Shown: positions 41,856 through 49,021 of the stretch, piece by piece
Layout: each line of letters starts with the position of its first letter
How positions within the stretch are numbered: the first letter of the stretch is position 1
Assembly (NCBI RefSeq): GCF_003610195.1
Contig: NZ_RAPO01000003.1
Span: forward strand, 62,001-126,000
Length of the DNA: 64,000 nt
Reading direction: 5' to 3'
Origin: Halopiger aswanensis
Lineage (GTDB): Archaea; Halobacteriota; Halobacteria; Halobacteriales; Natrialbaceae
Translations under genes and position numbers: made by a program
The notes under the pieces: model-generated
Seen by the model: the letters and a program-made list of their open reading frames with translations, nothing else
Database searches by the model: none
What the model was told of the DNA's origin: nothing

Positions 41856-43322
41856 TCAGAAGACGTCGCTCGCCTCGAGGCGGCCGTCGCGGACGACCCC
41901 GCGGGCGGTTACCTCCTCGCCGAGCCCGACATCGGTGTCGGTGGCGACGCTCATGGTCGTCTCGCCGTCGTCTAAGACGACCGGGTCGCCGGCCTGGACG
42001 ACGACGCCGGTGAACTCGATTTCCTCGCCGTCGGCGGGGTCGTCGTCAGTATCAGCGTCGGTGGCCGCTGCGGCGTCGTCGCTCGCACTCGAGTCGGATG
42101 GGGTGTCGGTATCGGCACCGGCATCATCGGAACCGGAATCGTCGCCGGCGAACGCCGACAGCCCTGCGTTGGCGTCGTCGGTCCCACCGCCGTCACCGCC
42201 CGCCTCGGCGGCGTCCGAATCGGACTCGAGGACGGTGATCGTCGACTGCCAGCCCGCGGAGGCCTCGAGGTCGTCCTGCCAGCCGTCCTGAATCTCGACG
42301 TCGCCGAGCGCGAGTTCGTCGCCGGGCCCGATGTCGATGTCGGCTTTCTCGCCCCACAGGGCGACGCGGATGTCGCCGGTCGCGTCCTGCACGCGGATGT
42401 TACGCACCTGGCCCTCGGAGCCGTCGTCGCGGTCGAAGGTCCGCTTGGGGTCGGCAGAGCGGACGACGCCCGCGAGGTCGACCGTCTGGCCGATTTCGAC
42501 CTCTTCGATCGGCGTACTCTCGGGGACGTACTCGACGTCCTCGTCGACTTCCTCGACGGTGCCGCGGTTGCCGACGTGAAGCTCGAGGTTGCCGTCGCGT
42601 TCCTTGACGTAGCCGTCGACCACCTCGACGGTCGTGCCGGGCTCGAGTTCGGTCGCGAGATCGGCCTGCTCGTCCCACAGCGTCACGCGCACGCGGCCGG
42701 TTTCGTCGCCGACTGCGAGGTTCGAAACCTTCCCCTCGGAGCCGTCGTCGCGGTCGAACGTCCGCACGCTGTCGGTGTCGAGCACGACGCCGACGAGGTT
42801 GACGTTCGAGAGGCCGAGCGAGAGGTCCTCGACGGTGTGGGTGTCCGAGACCTGGACATCGACCTCGGTATCCGGATCCGGTTCCACGTCGTCGACGCTG
42901 ACCTCGACGCCCGAGAAGCCCTCCTTCGGACGGCCCTTGATCCGCAGCACCTGTCCCTCCTCGAGTTCCTCGATCGCCGCCTCGGCGTGCTCGTCCCAGA
43001 AGGCCGCGCGGACGGAGCCGGTCTCGTCGGCGACTTCGACGTTGACGACGCGGCCGTCCTCGTCCTCGCCGTCGCGCTCGAAGGTGCGTACCTCGCCGAT
43101 CGAGAGCACCTTCGCGACGAACTTCGCCTCCTCCATCCCGGGTTCGATGTCGGCGATCCCGCCGACCTCGCTCTCGCCGACCTCGTGAGCGACGAGCATC
43201 GCCGCCGTCTCCTCGTCCGCGAGTCCCCCCATCTGCTCGACTTTCGCCTCGACGGCCTCGCGAAACTCCTCGAGAGAGACGTCGGCCTCGAGGTCCTCGT
43301 ATACGCCCTCGATGTCGCTCAT
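41856..43322 (-). CDS. rpa2: Single-stranded DNA-binding protein, RPA type, multiple OB folds (Rpa2-like)
   Basis: A 488-residue RPA homologue. Three similar OB-folds lie at about residues 60-150, 165-255 and 270-365. Each carries a VRTFDRDDGSEGKV-like strand and a VRVTLWDEQA-like strand. An acidic Asp/Ser/Ala linker (about 375-440) then leads to a short C-terminal OB-like strand set ending EASDVF. Length and layout match Haloferax Rpa2, the essential form. It is the first gene of a run rpa2-histone-deacetylase. The ATG at MSDIEGVYED is the family start. Confidence 0.93.
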   Translation of the reverse strand: MSDIEGVYEDLEADVSLEEFREAVEAKVEQMGGLADEETAAMLVAHEVGESEVGGIADIEPGMEEAKFVAKVLSIGEVRTFERDGEDEDGRVVNVEVADETGSVRAAFWDEHAEAAIEELEEGQVLRIKGRPKEGFSGVEVSVDDVEPDPDTEVDVQVSDTHTVEDLSLGLSNVNLVGVVLDTDSVRTFDRDDGSEGKVSNLAVGDETGRVRVTLWDEQADLATELEPGTTVEVVDGYVKERDGNLELHVGNRGTVEEVDEDVEYVPESTPIEEVEIGQTVDLAGVVRSADPKRTFDRDDGSEGQVRNIRVQDATGDIRVALWGEKADIDIGPGDELALGDVEIQDGWQDDLEASAGWQSTITVLESDSDAAEAGGDGGGTDDANAGLSAFAGDDSGSDDAGADTDTPSDSSASDDAAAATDADTDDDPADGEEIEFTGVVVQAGDPVVLDDGETTMSVATDTDVGLGEEVTARGVVRDGRLEASDVF

Positions 43323-43662
43323 TCTATGCTCGTGCATGGGTAGGCCGCGCATAAGCATTGCCCATTCGGTATGCAGTCTGCCTGGAGATACGGCGGTTCC
43401 GTCGACCGACTCGAGGGCTCCGTCGGGTGCGCAACCGACGCTCTCGAGTGCTCGAGACCTGCGGACGATCGCATACCGCTGCTGGCCGCGTCCCGATAGA
43501 TAAACCTGCGGTTCAATTTCAATCCCGTCTCGCACAGCTCGAGTCGATCACCGACGCGTCGCCGCCGTCGTGTGAGTATCGGTCCCGTGACGGACGAGAA
43601 TGCAACACAGAGCGGGGTACTTTCGAAAGGGCTTTAATGTCGAGGCGGGTACTGAGAGATGA
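43323..43662. other. Intergenic region rpa2 / tRNA-Arg
   Basis: No gene is supported. It should hold the rpa2 promoter. Near its right end lies the tRNA-Arg promoter. Confidence 0.4.
43624..43639 (+). promoter_or_regulatory. BRE/TATA of tRNA-Arg
   Basis: CGAAAGGG followed by CTTTAATG, centred about 27 nt upstream of the first tRNA base, fits an archaeal BRE plus TATA box. Confidence 0.65.
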
Positions 43663-43735
43663 GTCCTGATAGGGTAGTGGACTATCCTCTTGGCTTGCGG
43701 AGCCAGGGACCGGAGTTCAAATCTCCGTCAGGACG
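43663..43735 (+). tRNA. tRNA-Arg (GCG anticodon)
   Basis: The acceptor GTCCTGA/TCAGGAC pairs fully. The anticodon arm is TTGGC-TTGCGGA-GCCAG with anticodon GCG, and the T-arm CGGAG-TTCAAAT-CTCCG. Discriminator G; CCA is not encoded. Confidence 0.94.
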
Positions 43736-43739
43736 TTTT

Positions 43740-43784
43740 CACCGACGCAATACCACCGAGCAGCGCGAGGTGTACGCGTCGGTG
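43740..43784 (+). repeat. Stem-loop after tRNA-Arg (9-bp stem CACCGACGC/GCGTCGGTG)
   Basis: A perfect 9-bp stem with a 27-base loop starts five bases after the tRNA 3' end, the place taken by the GAAC/GTGA hairpins behind the other tRNAs. The loop lacks the GAAC/GTGA core. Confidence 0.75.
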
Positions 43785-43797
43785 TAAACTCATACAC

Positions 43798-43868
43798 GGA
43801 GATTTGAGTAGGAAAGTCGCAGTGGTCGAGCGAAGCGAGACCGACCGTCTTTCCGCGTTCAAATCTCC
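43798..43868. repeat. Nested long hairpin with inverted tRNA-Arg T-arm
   Basis: The outer 10-bp stem GGAGATTTGA/TCAAATCTCC is T-arm sequence in opposite orientations. Inside it are GGAAAG/CTTTCC and then GGTC/GACC, which encloses GAGC-GAA-GCGA. The architecture parallels the long stem-loop behind tRNA-His. Confidence 0.8.
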
Positions 43869-43876
43869 GTCAGGAC
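43857..43876 (+). repeat. tRNA-Arg 3'-end copy 2
   Basis: 20 bases identical to the T-arm and acceptor strand of tRNA-Arg, 142 bp downstream of the original. Confidence 0.9.
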
Positions 43877-43927
43877 ACTCACTTATCGCAGGCGCTTCGC
43901 ATTGCTCAGCGGCTGCTCTTGCGTTCG

Positions 43928-43977
43928 GTCCTGACGTGCCCAACGCTCGCTGCGCTCGCGTTGGACTCCGTCAGGAC
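43928..43977. repeat. tRNA-Arg acceptor inverted repeat with internal hairpin
   Basis: GTCCTGACG and CGTCAGGAC (acceptor strand sequence) flank CCAACGC/GCGTTGG, which encloses a loop reading GAGC-GCA-GCGA on the minus strand. The right arm is a third, shorter copy of the tRNA-Arg 3' end. Confidence 0.8.
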
Positions 43978-44099
43978 GCTCGTGAAACGGCCGATCCTTC
44001 TCGAGCGGCGGCTACGAACTCCGAAGTAGTACAAAAGGCGACAGTTGGATAGAGTTCGAAGGAGAGACCCCGCAGCAGTCTCGAGCGTCGAGGACGACC

Positions 44100-44447
44100 T
44101 TACTGGGTAGAACCGACCGGCGACCGACCGTCGGCCACCACCGAAAGCAGTCGCGTGGCGTCCTCGAGATCGAGGGCTTCGATTCGCTCTCGGTGCGGGT
44201 CGTACTCGATCAGGCCCGCGTCCTCGAGCATCGGGACGTGGACGTGGACGAGCGAGAGGTAGACGTCCGTGACGGCGTCGGACGGAACGTCGGTGAGCGG
44301 CGCCGCGTACGTTCGGCTGACGACGGTGTTGGAAACGTCTCGAAGCGTCATCGAGTTCGTGCTCGCGAGCGCGGCGATCGCGTGGCGACGATACGGGTGG
44401 CTCAGCGCGCGAAAGAGGTGATCGTCCGGTGACACAGTATGAGACAC
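44100..44447 (-). CDS. DUF7344-like winged-helix protein
   Basis: A 115-residue regulator. A winged helix is visible as LFRALSHPYRRHAIAALAS, TLRDVSNTVV, VYLSLVHVHVPMLEDAGLIEYDPHRERI, with a short tail. It starts with GTG. It is the last of three minus-strand regulatory genes (HalOD1, HTH-10, this). Two copies of GTATATAC lie 44-64 bp upstream of its start. Confidence 0.8.
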   Translation of the reverse strand: MSHTVSPDDHLFRALSHPYRRHAIAALASTNSMTLRDVSNTVVSRTYAAPLTDVPSDAVTDVYLSLVHVHVPMLEDAGLIEYDPHRERIEALDLEDATRLLSVVADGRSPVGSTQ

Positions 44448-44490
44448 GGGTGGGCAGTCTAGGCACCCGGCCGGGATGACGTCACCGGCT

Positions 44491-44511
44491 GTATATACAC
44501 GGGTATATACC
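44491..44511. promoter_or_regulatory. Twin palindromes GTATATAC / GGTATATACC
   Basis: Two self-complementary TATA-like elements are centred 12 bp apart in the 99-bp space before the DUF7344-like gene. One may be the TATA box and the pair an operator covering it. Confidence 0.45.
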
Positions 44512-44546
44512 TGCTCGAGGCTCGAGTCTCGAGCCCCGCAGCGCGG

Positions 44547-45218
44547 TTACTCCTCGAGTTTCGGGTCCTCACTCGGCGGCGTCACGGCTAAGGCGTGCTG
44601 AATCAGGTTCTCGTAGCCGCGCTGGAGCCGCCGCGAGAGCGACTGTTGGCTGATGCCCAGCGAGTCGGCGACGTCGGTCAGCGAAACGTCCGTCGAGCGG
44701 TAGTACCCCATCTCCCAGGCGGTGACCAGCGCCTCGTGCTGTTTCGTCGTCAGCCCGTACTGGCCGCCCGCGCGGGGGTGGGCGCGTTCGTACAGTTGGG
44801 TGAGCGTGAACGGAATGTCGTGCTCGTCGCAGTACTCGCGGAACTGGTCGAGTCGATCGCGGTTGTTAAAGCGGATACTGAGTTCCCACTCGTCGCCCTG
44901 CGCCGAGGCCTCGAGGATCGTCGCCCCGACGGTCGTGTACGCGTAGACGATGGACTCGACGTTCTCGGTCCACTCGGCGCGGTACAGCGACGCCCGGTCG
45001 ACGTCGTCGATGTGACGGAGGTGTCGGATCGAGGGATCGTCCGCAGCGGCGTCCTCGAACGCGACGCCGTCTTCGCCCGACACCCAGAAGTACGGGGTGA
45101 GCACTTCCTCGGTCGCGGCGACCCGCTCAGTCTCGATGATGAGTTCGGGCGCGGTCGCGAGCGTCTCGGCGAGCGCGAACGCGTCGGCGGGAACGTGGAA
45201 TTCGCCGAAGAGACTCAT
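44547..45218 (-). CDS. Bacterio-opsin activator-type HTH regulator
   Basis: A 223-residue transcription factor. The N-terminal 150 residues are the GAF/HTH-associated ligand-like domain of the Bat family (SLFGEFHVPADAFALAETLAT ... WELSIRFNNRDRLDQFREYCDE). The C-terminus is the HTH-10 domain (GLTTKQHEALVTAWEMGYY, SLTDVADSLGISQQSLSRRLQRG, residues about 158-205). Target genes are unknown. The ATG at MSLFGEF is the family start; the longer frame upstream has no match. Confidence 0.9.
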   Translation of the reverse strand: MSLFGEFHVPADAFALAETLATAPELIIETERVAATEEVLTPYFWVSGEDGVAFEDAAADDPSIRHLRHIDDVDRASLYRAEWTENVESIVYAYTTVGATILEASAQGDEWELSIRFNNRDRLDQFREYCDEHDIPFTLTQLYERAHPRAGGQYGLTTKQHEALVTAWEMGYYRSTDVSLTDVADSLGISQQSLSRRLQRGYENLIQHALAVTPPSEDPKLEE

Positions 45219-45267
45219 CGCCGGTCGCTCCCCGTTCCCGCGCCGCTCGAGCCGGCGAACGGAGACA

Positions 45268-45642
45268 TTACACCCCGTCCGATTGCCGCGGAGATTCGAG
45301 CGTCGAGGACTGTCGTCCGTGAATCCGGTCCGGTGCCCGCTCTCGTGATCGAGGCTGCGTCGTTTCGTCGTCGGCCTCGGAGACCGCGATGGTGATCTGG
45401 TGTTCGGAACCACCGGCTACGCTGACGGTGACGCGATACGCGGCATACGAGAACTCGATCCGCCCGCGCCGTGTCGTCCCGCCGTCTGTCGGTGCGAAGA
45501 GCGCCTCGAGCGCCTCGGGGTCGACGACGTCGTACAGCGGCGGCGAGAGATCGACTGGATCGACATCCGCCGCGTCTGCGATTGCTTGAACGAGCTGGAC
45601 GGTGAGTGACTCGTCGTCAGCGACGGTATACTGGGTAGGCAC
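45268..45642 (-). CDS. HalOD1 output-domain protein
   Basis: A 124-residue protein with the HalOD1 fold: DDESLTVQLVQAIADAADVDPVDLSPPLYDVVDPEALEALF, then IEFSYAAYRVTVSVAG. The C-terminal 30 residues are an Arg/Ser/Glu-rich tail. HalOD1 domains are haloarchaeal signalling outputs, often at the end of response regulators; stand-alone copies are common. I take the GTG start at VPTQYTV; a TTG start 16 codons upstream is possible. Confidence 0.75.
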   Translation of the reverse strand: MPTQYTVADDESLTVQLVQAIADAADVDPVDLSPPLYDVVDPEALEALFAPTDGGTTRRGRIEFSYAAYRVTVSVAGGSEHQITIAVSEADDETTQPRSRERAPDRIHGRQSSTLESPRQSDGV

Positions 45643-45940
45643 ATCCCGCCTAGCTACCGACTGCGTAAAAGTATCACTGTCAGAATACAACCATCATCTT
45701 CTTTGAAAGGGGTCGTTCGGATCGGCCATCGAAACGCGTATGTCCACGACCCAAAACGAACAAAACGGCCAGTAGCGCGACTCAAAACCGGTATTCGAAG
45801 CTCCAGAATCCCCGCTGCCTGACGGTGAATGCACTCACACTGGAACCCCGCTCGAGCACAATCGTGTCTATTTTTAGTGCGATACGGCCGGTTTAGATAG
45901 TTTTTTGTAAGACGATGTTGGCTCTCAGGCAGAGAACCGT

Positions 45941-46249
45941 ATGGGATCGAAACTTCGTGACTCTTTCCGAGGCGATGCTGACGGAGAATCGCTACTGCGG
46001 CGGGACTGCGACGACACCGAACCGATTACGGTCGCCGTTATTGATGCCGTCTCGACGATGGCGGGCGTGGACCCGACCGCCCTGCCGCCGCTGTACGAAA
46101 CGATCAATCCGGACGCGCTGGACGGGTTGTTCGATGCGGGATCCTCGGACGCAGAATCGGTCCGCGTCGCCTTTTCCTACGCCGACCACGAGGTCGTCGT
46201 TCAGGGCGGGCCGCCCGTGACCGTGACGGTGACGCCCGACGGGACGTAG
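45941..46249 (+). CDS. HalOD1 output-domain protein
   Basis: A 102-residue protein of the same family as the gene on the opposite strand 300 bp away: EPITVAVIDAVSTMAGVDPTALPPLYETINPDALDGLF, then VRVAFSYADHEVVVQGG. It is nearly a bare domain. The two HalOD1 genes are divergent, with the A/T-rich stretch around 45900 as shared control region. Confidence 0.78.
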   Translation: MGSKLRDSFRGDADGESLLRRDCDDTEPITVAVIDAVSTMAGVDPTALPPLYETINPDALDGLFDAGSSDAESVRVAFSYADHEVVVQGGPPVTVTVTPDGT

Positions 46250-46259
46250 CGGGACGACG

Positions 46260-46601
46260 TTACTCGTTTTGCGGTGCGATCGAAACGGTCGTCTCGTCGA
46301 TATCGAGATAGGGCTCGAGATCGGTCGCATCCTCGAGGACGACGTCGCCGTTGCGCGCGTCGTACTCGAGAACGCCGTGATCGGCGAGTCGCGGAAGGTG
46401 ATCGTGAAGCAGCCCGATTTTCGTGCGCTCGAACCGGTCGGTATCCGACTCGGCGACCGTGTCGTCCTGTCGGCGAGCGTCCGCGAGTCGCTCGGAGAGG
46501 GCGTCGATCGTCGTCGTCTCGGTCTCGGTCTCGAGGAGGGCAGCCACCACGCGTCTGCGGTCGGTATCGGCGAGGAGCGTAAACGCCTCGGCAGTGTTCA
46601 T
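46260..46601 (-). CDS. DUF7344-like winged-helix protein
   Basis: A 113-residue regulator starting MNTAEAFTLLADTDRRRVVAALLE. The winged helix continues with TTIDALSERLADAR and TKIGLLHDHLPRLADHGVLEYDARNGDVVLED. It is convergent with the HalOD1 gene, leaving only about 10 bp between stop codons. It is the third DUF7344-type protein in the window. The ATG is chosen by family start. Confidence 0.78.
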   Translation of the reverse strand: MNTAEAFTLLADTDRRRVVAALLETETETTTIDALSERLADARRQDDTVAESDTDRFERTKIGLLHDHLPRLADHGVLEYDARNGDVVLEDATDLEPYLDIDETTVSIAPQNE

Positions 46602-46733
46602 GGATGGGGATAGTTCAGAATCAATGAGCAAAAGGGCCGCTCCAAAATGGTTTGGTATGTCAATGAGAACGGATCGATCGCGGCGGTACAGAGCAGTGCG
46701 AGCGACGCAGTAGCGCCGCTCAGTGGGTAAAAT

Positions 46734-47250
46734 CGGTGAGAGGAGTAAGCCCCCTTCTGTTCGGCCCGGCATTCGGCTGAGCGTCCGCGCCGTCCGCGAC
46801 CCGAAGGCCGCGGGGCGTTCGGGCTACCACGGCACGGACTTGCACCGGTGAGGGTTCGCCGTTCCATCGATCCTCGGCCGTCGCAGTGCGGCCAGTCGCG
46901 CCGAGCGCGACTCGCGGGTTCGAACCGCGTTCGAACGACCGCACACGGCGGGCGGCATCCGCCGCTCGCCTGTCGGCAGTTCTCGCACCGAGGGTGCGAG
47001 AATCGCCCTTCCTCTGCGGGTTAGCTCCCCTTCCTCGCGGTCGGGTTCGCACGCATCATCGGTCGGGCCGAGACGTGTCGTTTCTGTTCCAGAGCCAGCG
47101 GTCTCCCGCTCCGGACTTGCGTCCGGTCACCTGCCCGAACTGGTGGGGGGACTTTCCTCGCGCGCGTGATGCATCCCAGGGGGATGAATCACGTTGCACA
47201 GGCGCGTCGTCACCGACGCGCCCGCCGCGGCAGCCGGGCTCTCTCTCCGG
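46734..47250 (-). ncRNA. rnpB: RNase P RNA
   Basis: The catalytic RNA that trims tRNA 5' leaders. On the minus strand the universal regions occur in order: GAGGAAAGTCCCCCC near the 5' end (CR-I, about 47146-47160), GGAACAGAAACGACACGTCT, GGTGCAAGTCC, and ACAGAAGGGGGCTTAC near the 3' end (CR-V). CR-I and CR-V pair as P4 (CCCCCC with GGGGG). P1 forms between CGG-GAGAG and CTCTC-CCG at the two ends, each with one mismatch, and sets the limits given here. A TATA-like CTTATT lies about 26 nt upstream. Confidence 0.93.
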
Positions 47251-47342
47251 GTTTCCGTAGGACCTTGGCCGGAATAAGTGCCCCGGTCGATCCGTGGTAC
47301 GGCTCTCGAACGGAATGGAAGCGTTTTAGGAGAACTATTCCC

Positions 47343-47954
47343 ATGTACATCTGTATGTCCCAGCGACAGGGCGTCGACCTCTCCTACGAGGACGGCGCGC
47401 GCGCCGTCGAACTCGCGCGCGAAGCCGTCGAATCCTACGTACAACACGGGCAACGAGAACAACCGGGCAGCATGCGGGAAGCCTTCTACGAGCGGACGGG
47501 TGCGTTCGTCCGCCTCGAGTCGACGCGCGGCCGGGGGAGCCTGCGCGGCTGTGCCGGCGGCTACCGATCGGGCGACCAGCTCGGCCACGTCATCGTCGAC
47601 GCGGCGATCGAAGCCGCCAGCGAGGACTCCTGTGGCTCCGAGGTCAGCCCCTCGGAACTGCCGAACCTGACCGTCTCGGTCTGTACCGTCAAGAACGTCG
47701 TTCTCACCGACGATCCGCTGGCCGACCTCGAGATCGGCACCCACGGCGTCGCTATCGACGGCGGCGAGGGCGGGTGGCTCTACCCGACCGTGCCGGTCGA
47801 GAACGGCTGGAGCGCACGCGAGTACCTCGATCGGACCTGTCGGAAGGCCAAGCTCGCGCCGGGCGCCTGGCAGGACGACGACGTGGTCGTGACGCTGTTC
47901 GAAGGGCAGGTCTTCCGCGAGCGAGACGCCGACGGCAGCATCGAAGAGGTCTAA
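47343..47954 (+). CDS. AMMECR1 domain protein
   Basis: A 203-residue protein of the AMMECR1/MEMO-associated family. The signature RGSLRGCAGGYRSG is near residues 63-76, with AIEAASED, LPNLTVSVCTVKNVVL and GTHGVAIDGGEGGWLYPTVPVENGWSA following. The family is conserved in archaea and eukaryotes, and its biochemical role is unsettled. A Shine-Dalgarno-like GGAG sits 10 nt before the ATG; a second in-frame ATG four codons later (MSQRQG) is also plausible. It is divergent from rnpB. Confidence 0.9.
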   Translation: MYICMSQRQGVDLSYEDGARAVELAREAVESYVQHGQREQPGSMREAFYERTGAFVRLESTRGRGSLRGCAGGYRSGDQLGHVIVDAAIEAASEDSCGSEVSPSELPNLTVSVCTVKNVVLTDDPLADLEIGTHGVAIDGGEGGWLYPTVPVENGWSAREYLDRTCRKAKLAPGAWQDDDVVVTLFEGQVFRERDADGSIEEV

Positions 47955-48117
47955 CGGCGAACGAAACGAACAGCGAGCAACGGACAACGGGCTGCAGACC
48001 GCGGACCGCGAACGCAAGTGGGGACGGGGTTGACGAAACGAGAACTTTCGATCCTATCGTTCGGTTTCGACGGCCGATAGCAGCCAGCGGCAGCGCCGGC
48101 GATCAGGAATCGTCGAA

Positions 48118-48162
48118 GCCGACCGCCTCGGCGTCCTCGAGACACCGCTCGCTGGCGTCCTC
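48118..48162 (-). pseudogene. Fragment of nicotinate phosphoribosyltransferase 3' end
   Basis: 45 bases match the 3' end of the downstream-lying pncB gene (49035-49079) with two mismatches. In frame they read EDASERCLEDAEAVGF, against EDAGERCLEDAEAVGF in the intact gene. The fragment follows the chlorite-dismutase-like gene, 917 bp from its parent. Confidence 0.85.
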
Positions 48163-48193
48163 GTCGCTCCAGAGCCGGGCACTGGGACCGCCG

Positions 48194-48931
48194 TCACGGC
48201 GGCGCGAGTAACGGCGTCAGTTTCTCGACGACCGTGGACGGCGATTCCGGCCGGCCGATAACCACGGGCCCCTCGTCGACGTAGCGGTACTCCGGAATCG
48301 ATTCGAGATCGCGGTACAGGTCGACAAACGCCTCGAGGTCGTTCGTTTCGAAGTAGGTGACGAACTCGTACTCCGAGAGACCGCTGGCGTGGTAGAGCTG
48401 GCGACGGATTCGATCGAGGTACGGAAGCGACACTTCGATGTGCTCGCGCATCCTCGCGAGGCGGTCGTCGGGCGGGAGCATCCACCACTCGGCGGTCTTC
48501 CGCACGGGGATGACGATCGCGTACTCCGGAGGCTCTGCCCCCTCGAAGCTGATGGCGGTCTCTATCGCGTCGAGATCGGGTGCCTGCGGGAGGTAGACGG
48601 GATCGCGGATCGCCCCGACGAACGCGTCGACTAGTTCCGAGCAGCGCCCGATTGGCGTCGTCCGAAACTCGCGCAGTACTTCCTGTGCGGTCGCCAGATC
48701 GCGCGCGTGGAGGCGAACGAGGTAATCCACGTCCGGCGTGAGACCCTGCGTGAGATAGGTATCCGCGAGGACCGGTTCCGTCCCGTTCCGATCCTTGAGA
48801 ACGGCCTCGACGTCGTCGGCGGAGACCGCACTAGCGTCGACAGTTCGGGAGCGATCGAGTTCGAACGCGGCGAACAGTCCGTACGCGCCCGCCGCTTCGA
48901 GCGGGTCCGAATCGCGGCTCGGTGTCCCCAT
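48194..48931 (-). CDS. Chlorite dismutase-like (Cld/HemQ superfamily) heme protein
   Basis: A 245-residue protein. The C-terminal half carries the family pattern: YAIVIPVRKTAEWWMLPPDDRLARMREHIEV, then YHASGLSEYEFVTYFETNDLEAFVDLYRDL and GPVVIGR. In bacteria this superfamily includes chlorite-detoxifying enzymes and the coproheme decarboxylase HemQ. The N-terminal half is a more divergent repeat of the same ferredoxin-like fold. HemQ-like function in heme synthesis is likely but not certain. It is followed by the pncB fragment. Confidence 0.82.
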   Translation of the reverse strand: MGTPSRDSDPLEAAGAYGLFAAFELDRSRTVDASAVSADDVEAVLKDRNGTEPVLADTYLTQGLTPDVDYLVRLHARDLATAQEVLREFRTTPIGRCSELVDAFVGAIRDPVYLPQAPDLDAIETAISFEGAEPPEYAIVIPVRKTAEWWMLPPDDRLARMREHIEVSLPYLDRIRRQLYHASGLSEYEFVTYFETNDLEAFVDLYRDLESIPEYRYVDEGPVVIGRPESPSTVVEKLTPLLAPP

Positions 48932-49021
48932 GTTGCAACGCGTCTTCGCTCGGCGGGATATATCTACGGCGTGGCAACGTCACGCGCGGTAGTCCGGACC
49001 TCGGCACGCGCGACGGTACAG

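Larger units (their letters stand above)
43736..44099. other. tRNA-Arg tail array
   Basis: No gene is supported, although a 120-codon frame runs through it by chance. It contains two truncated tRNA 3' ends, two inverted copies and four stem-loops, listed separately. Confidence 0.6.

Noticed and set aside
43690-44052. 120-codon frame running through tRNA-Arg and its tail
   Set aside because: It starts inside the tRNA and is made of tRNA copies and hairpins, so it has no coding character of its own.
44547-45413. Longer start for the bacterio-opsin activator-type gene (65 extra codons)
   Set aside because: The extension is Arg/Ser-rich, overlaps the HalOD1 gene, and the family begins at MSLFGEF.
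47127-48017. 296-codon minus-strand open frame covering part of RNase P RNA and the AMMECR1 gene
   Set aside because: The left part is the structured RNase P RNA and the right part is antisense to AMMECR1.
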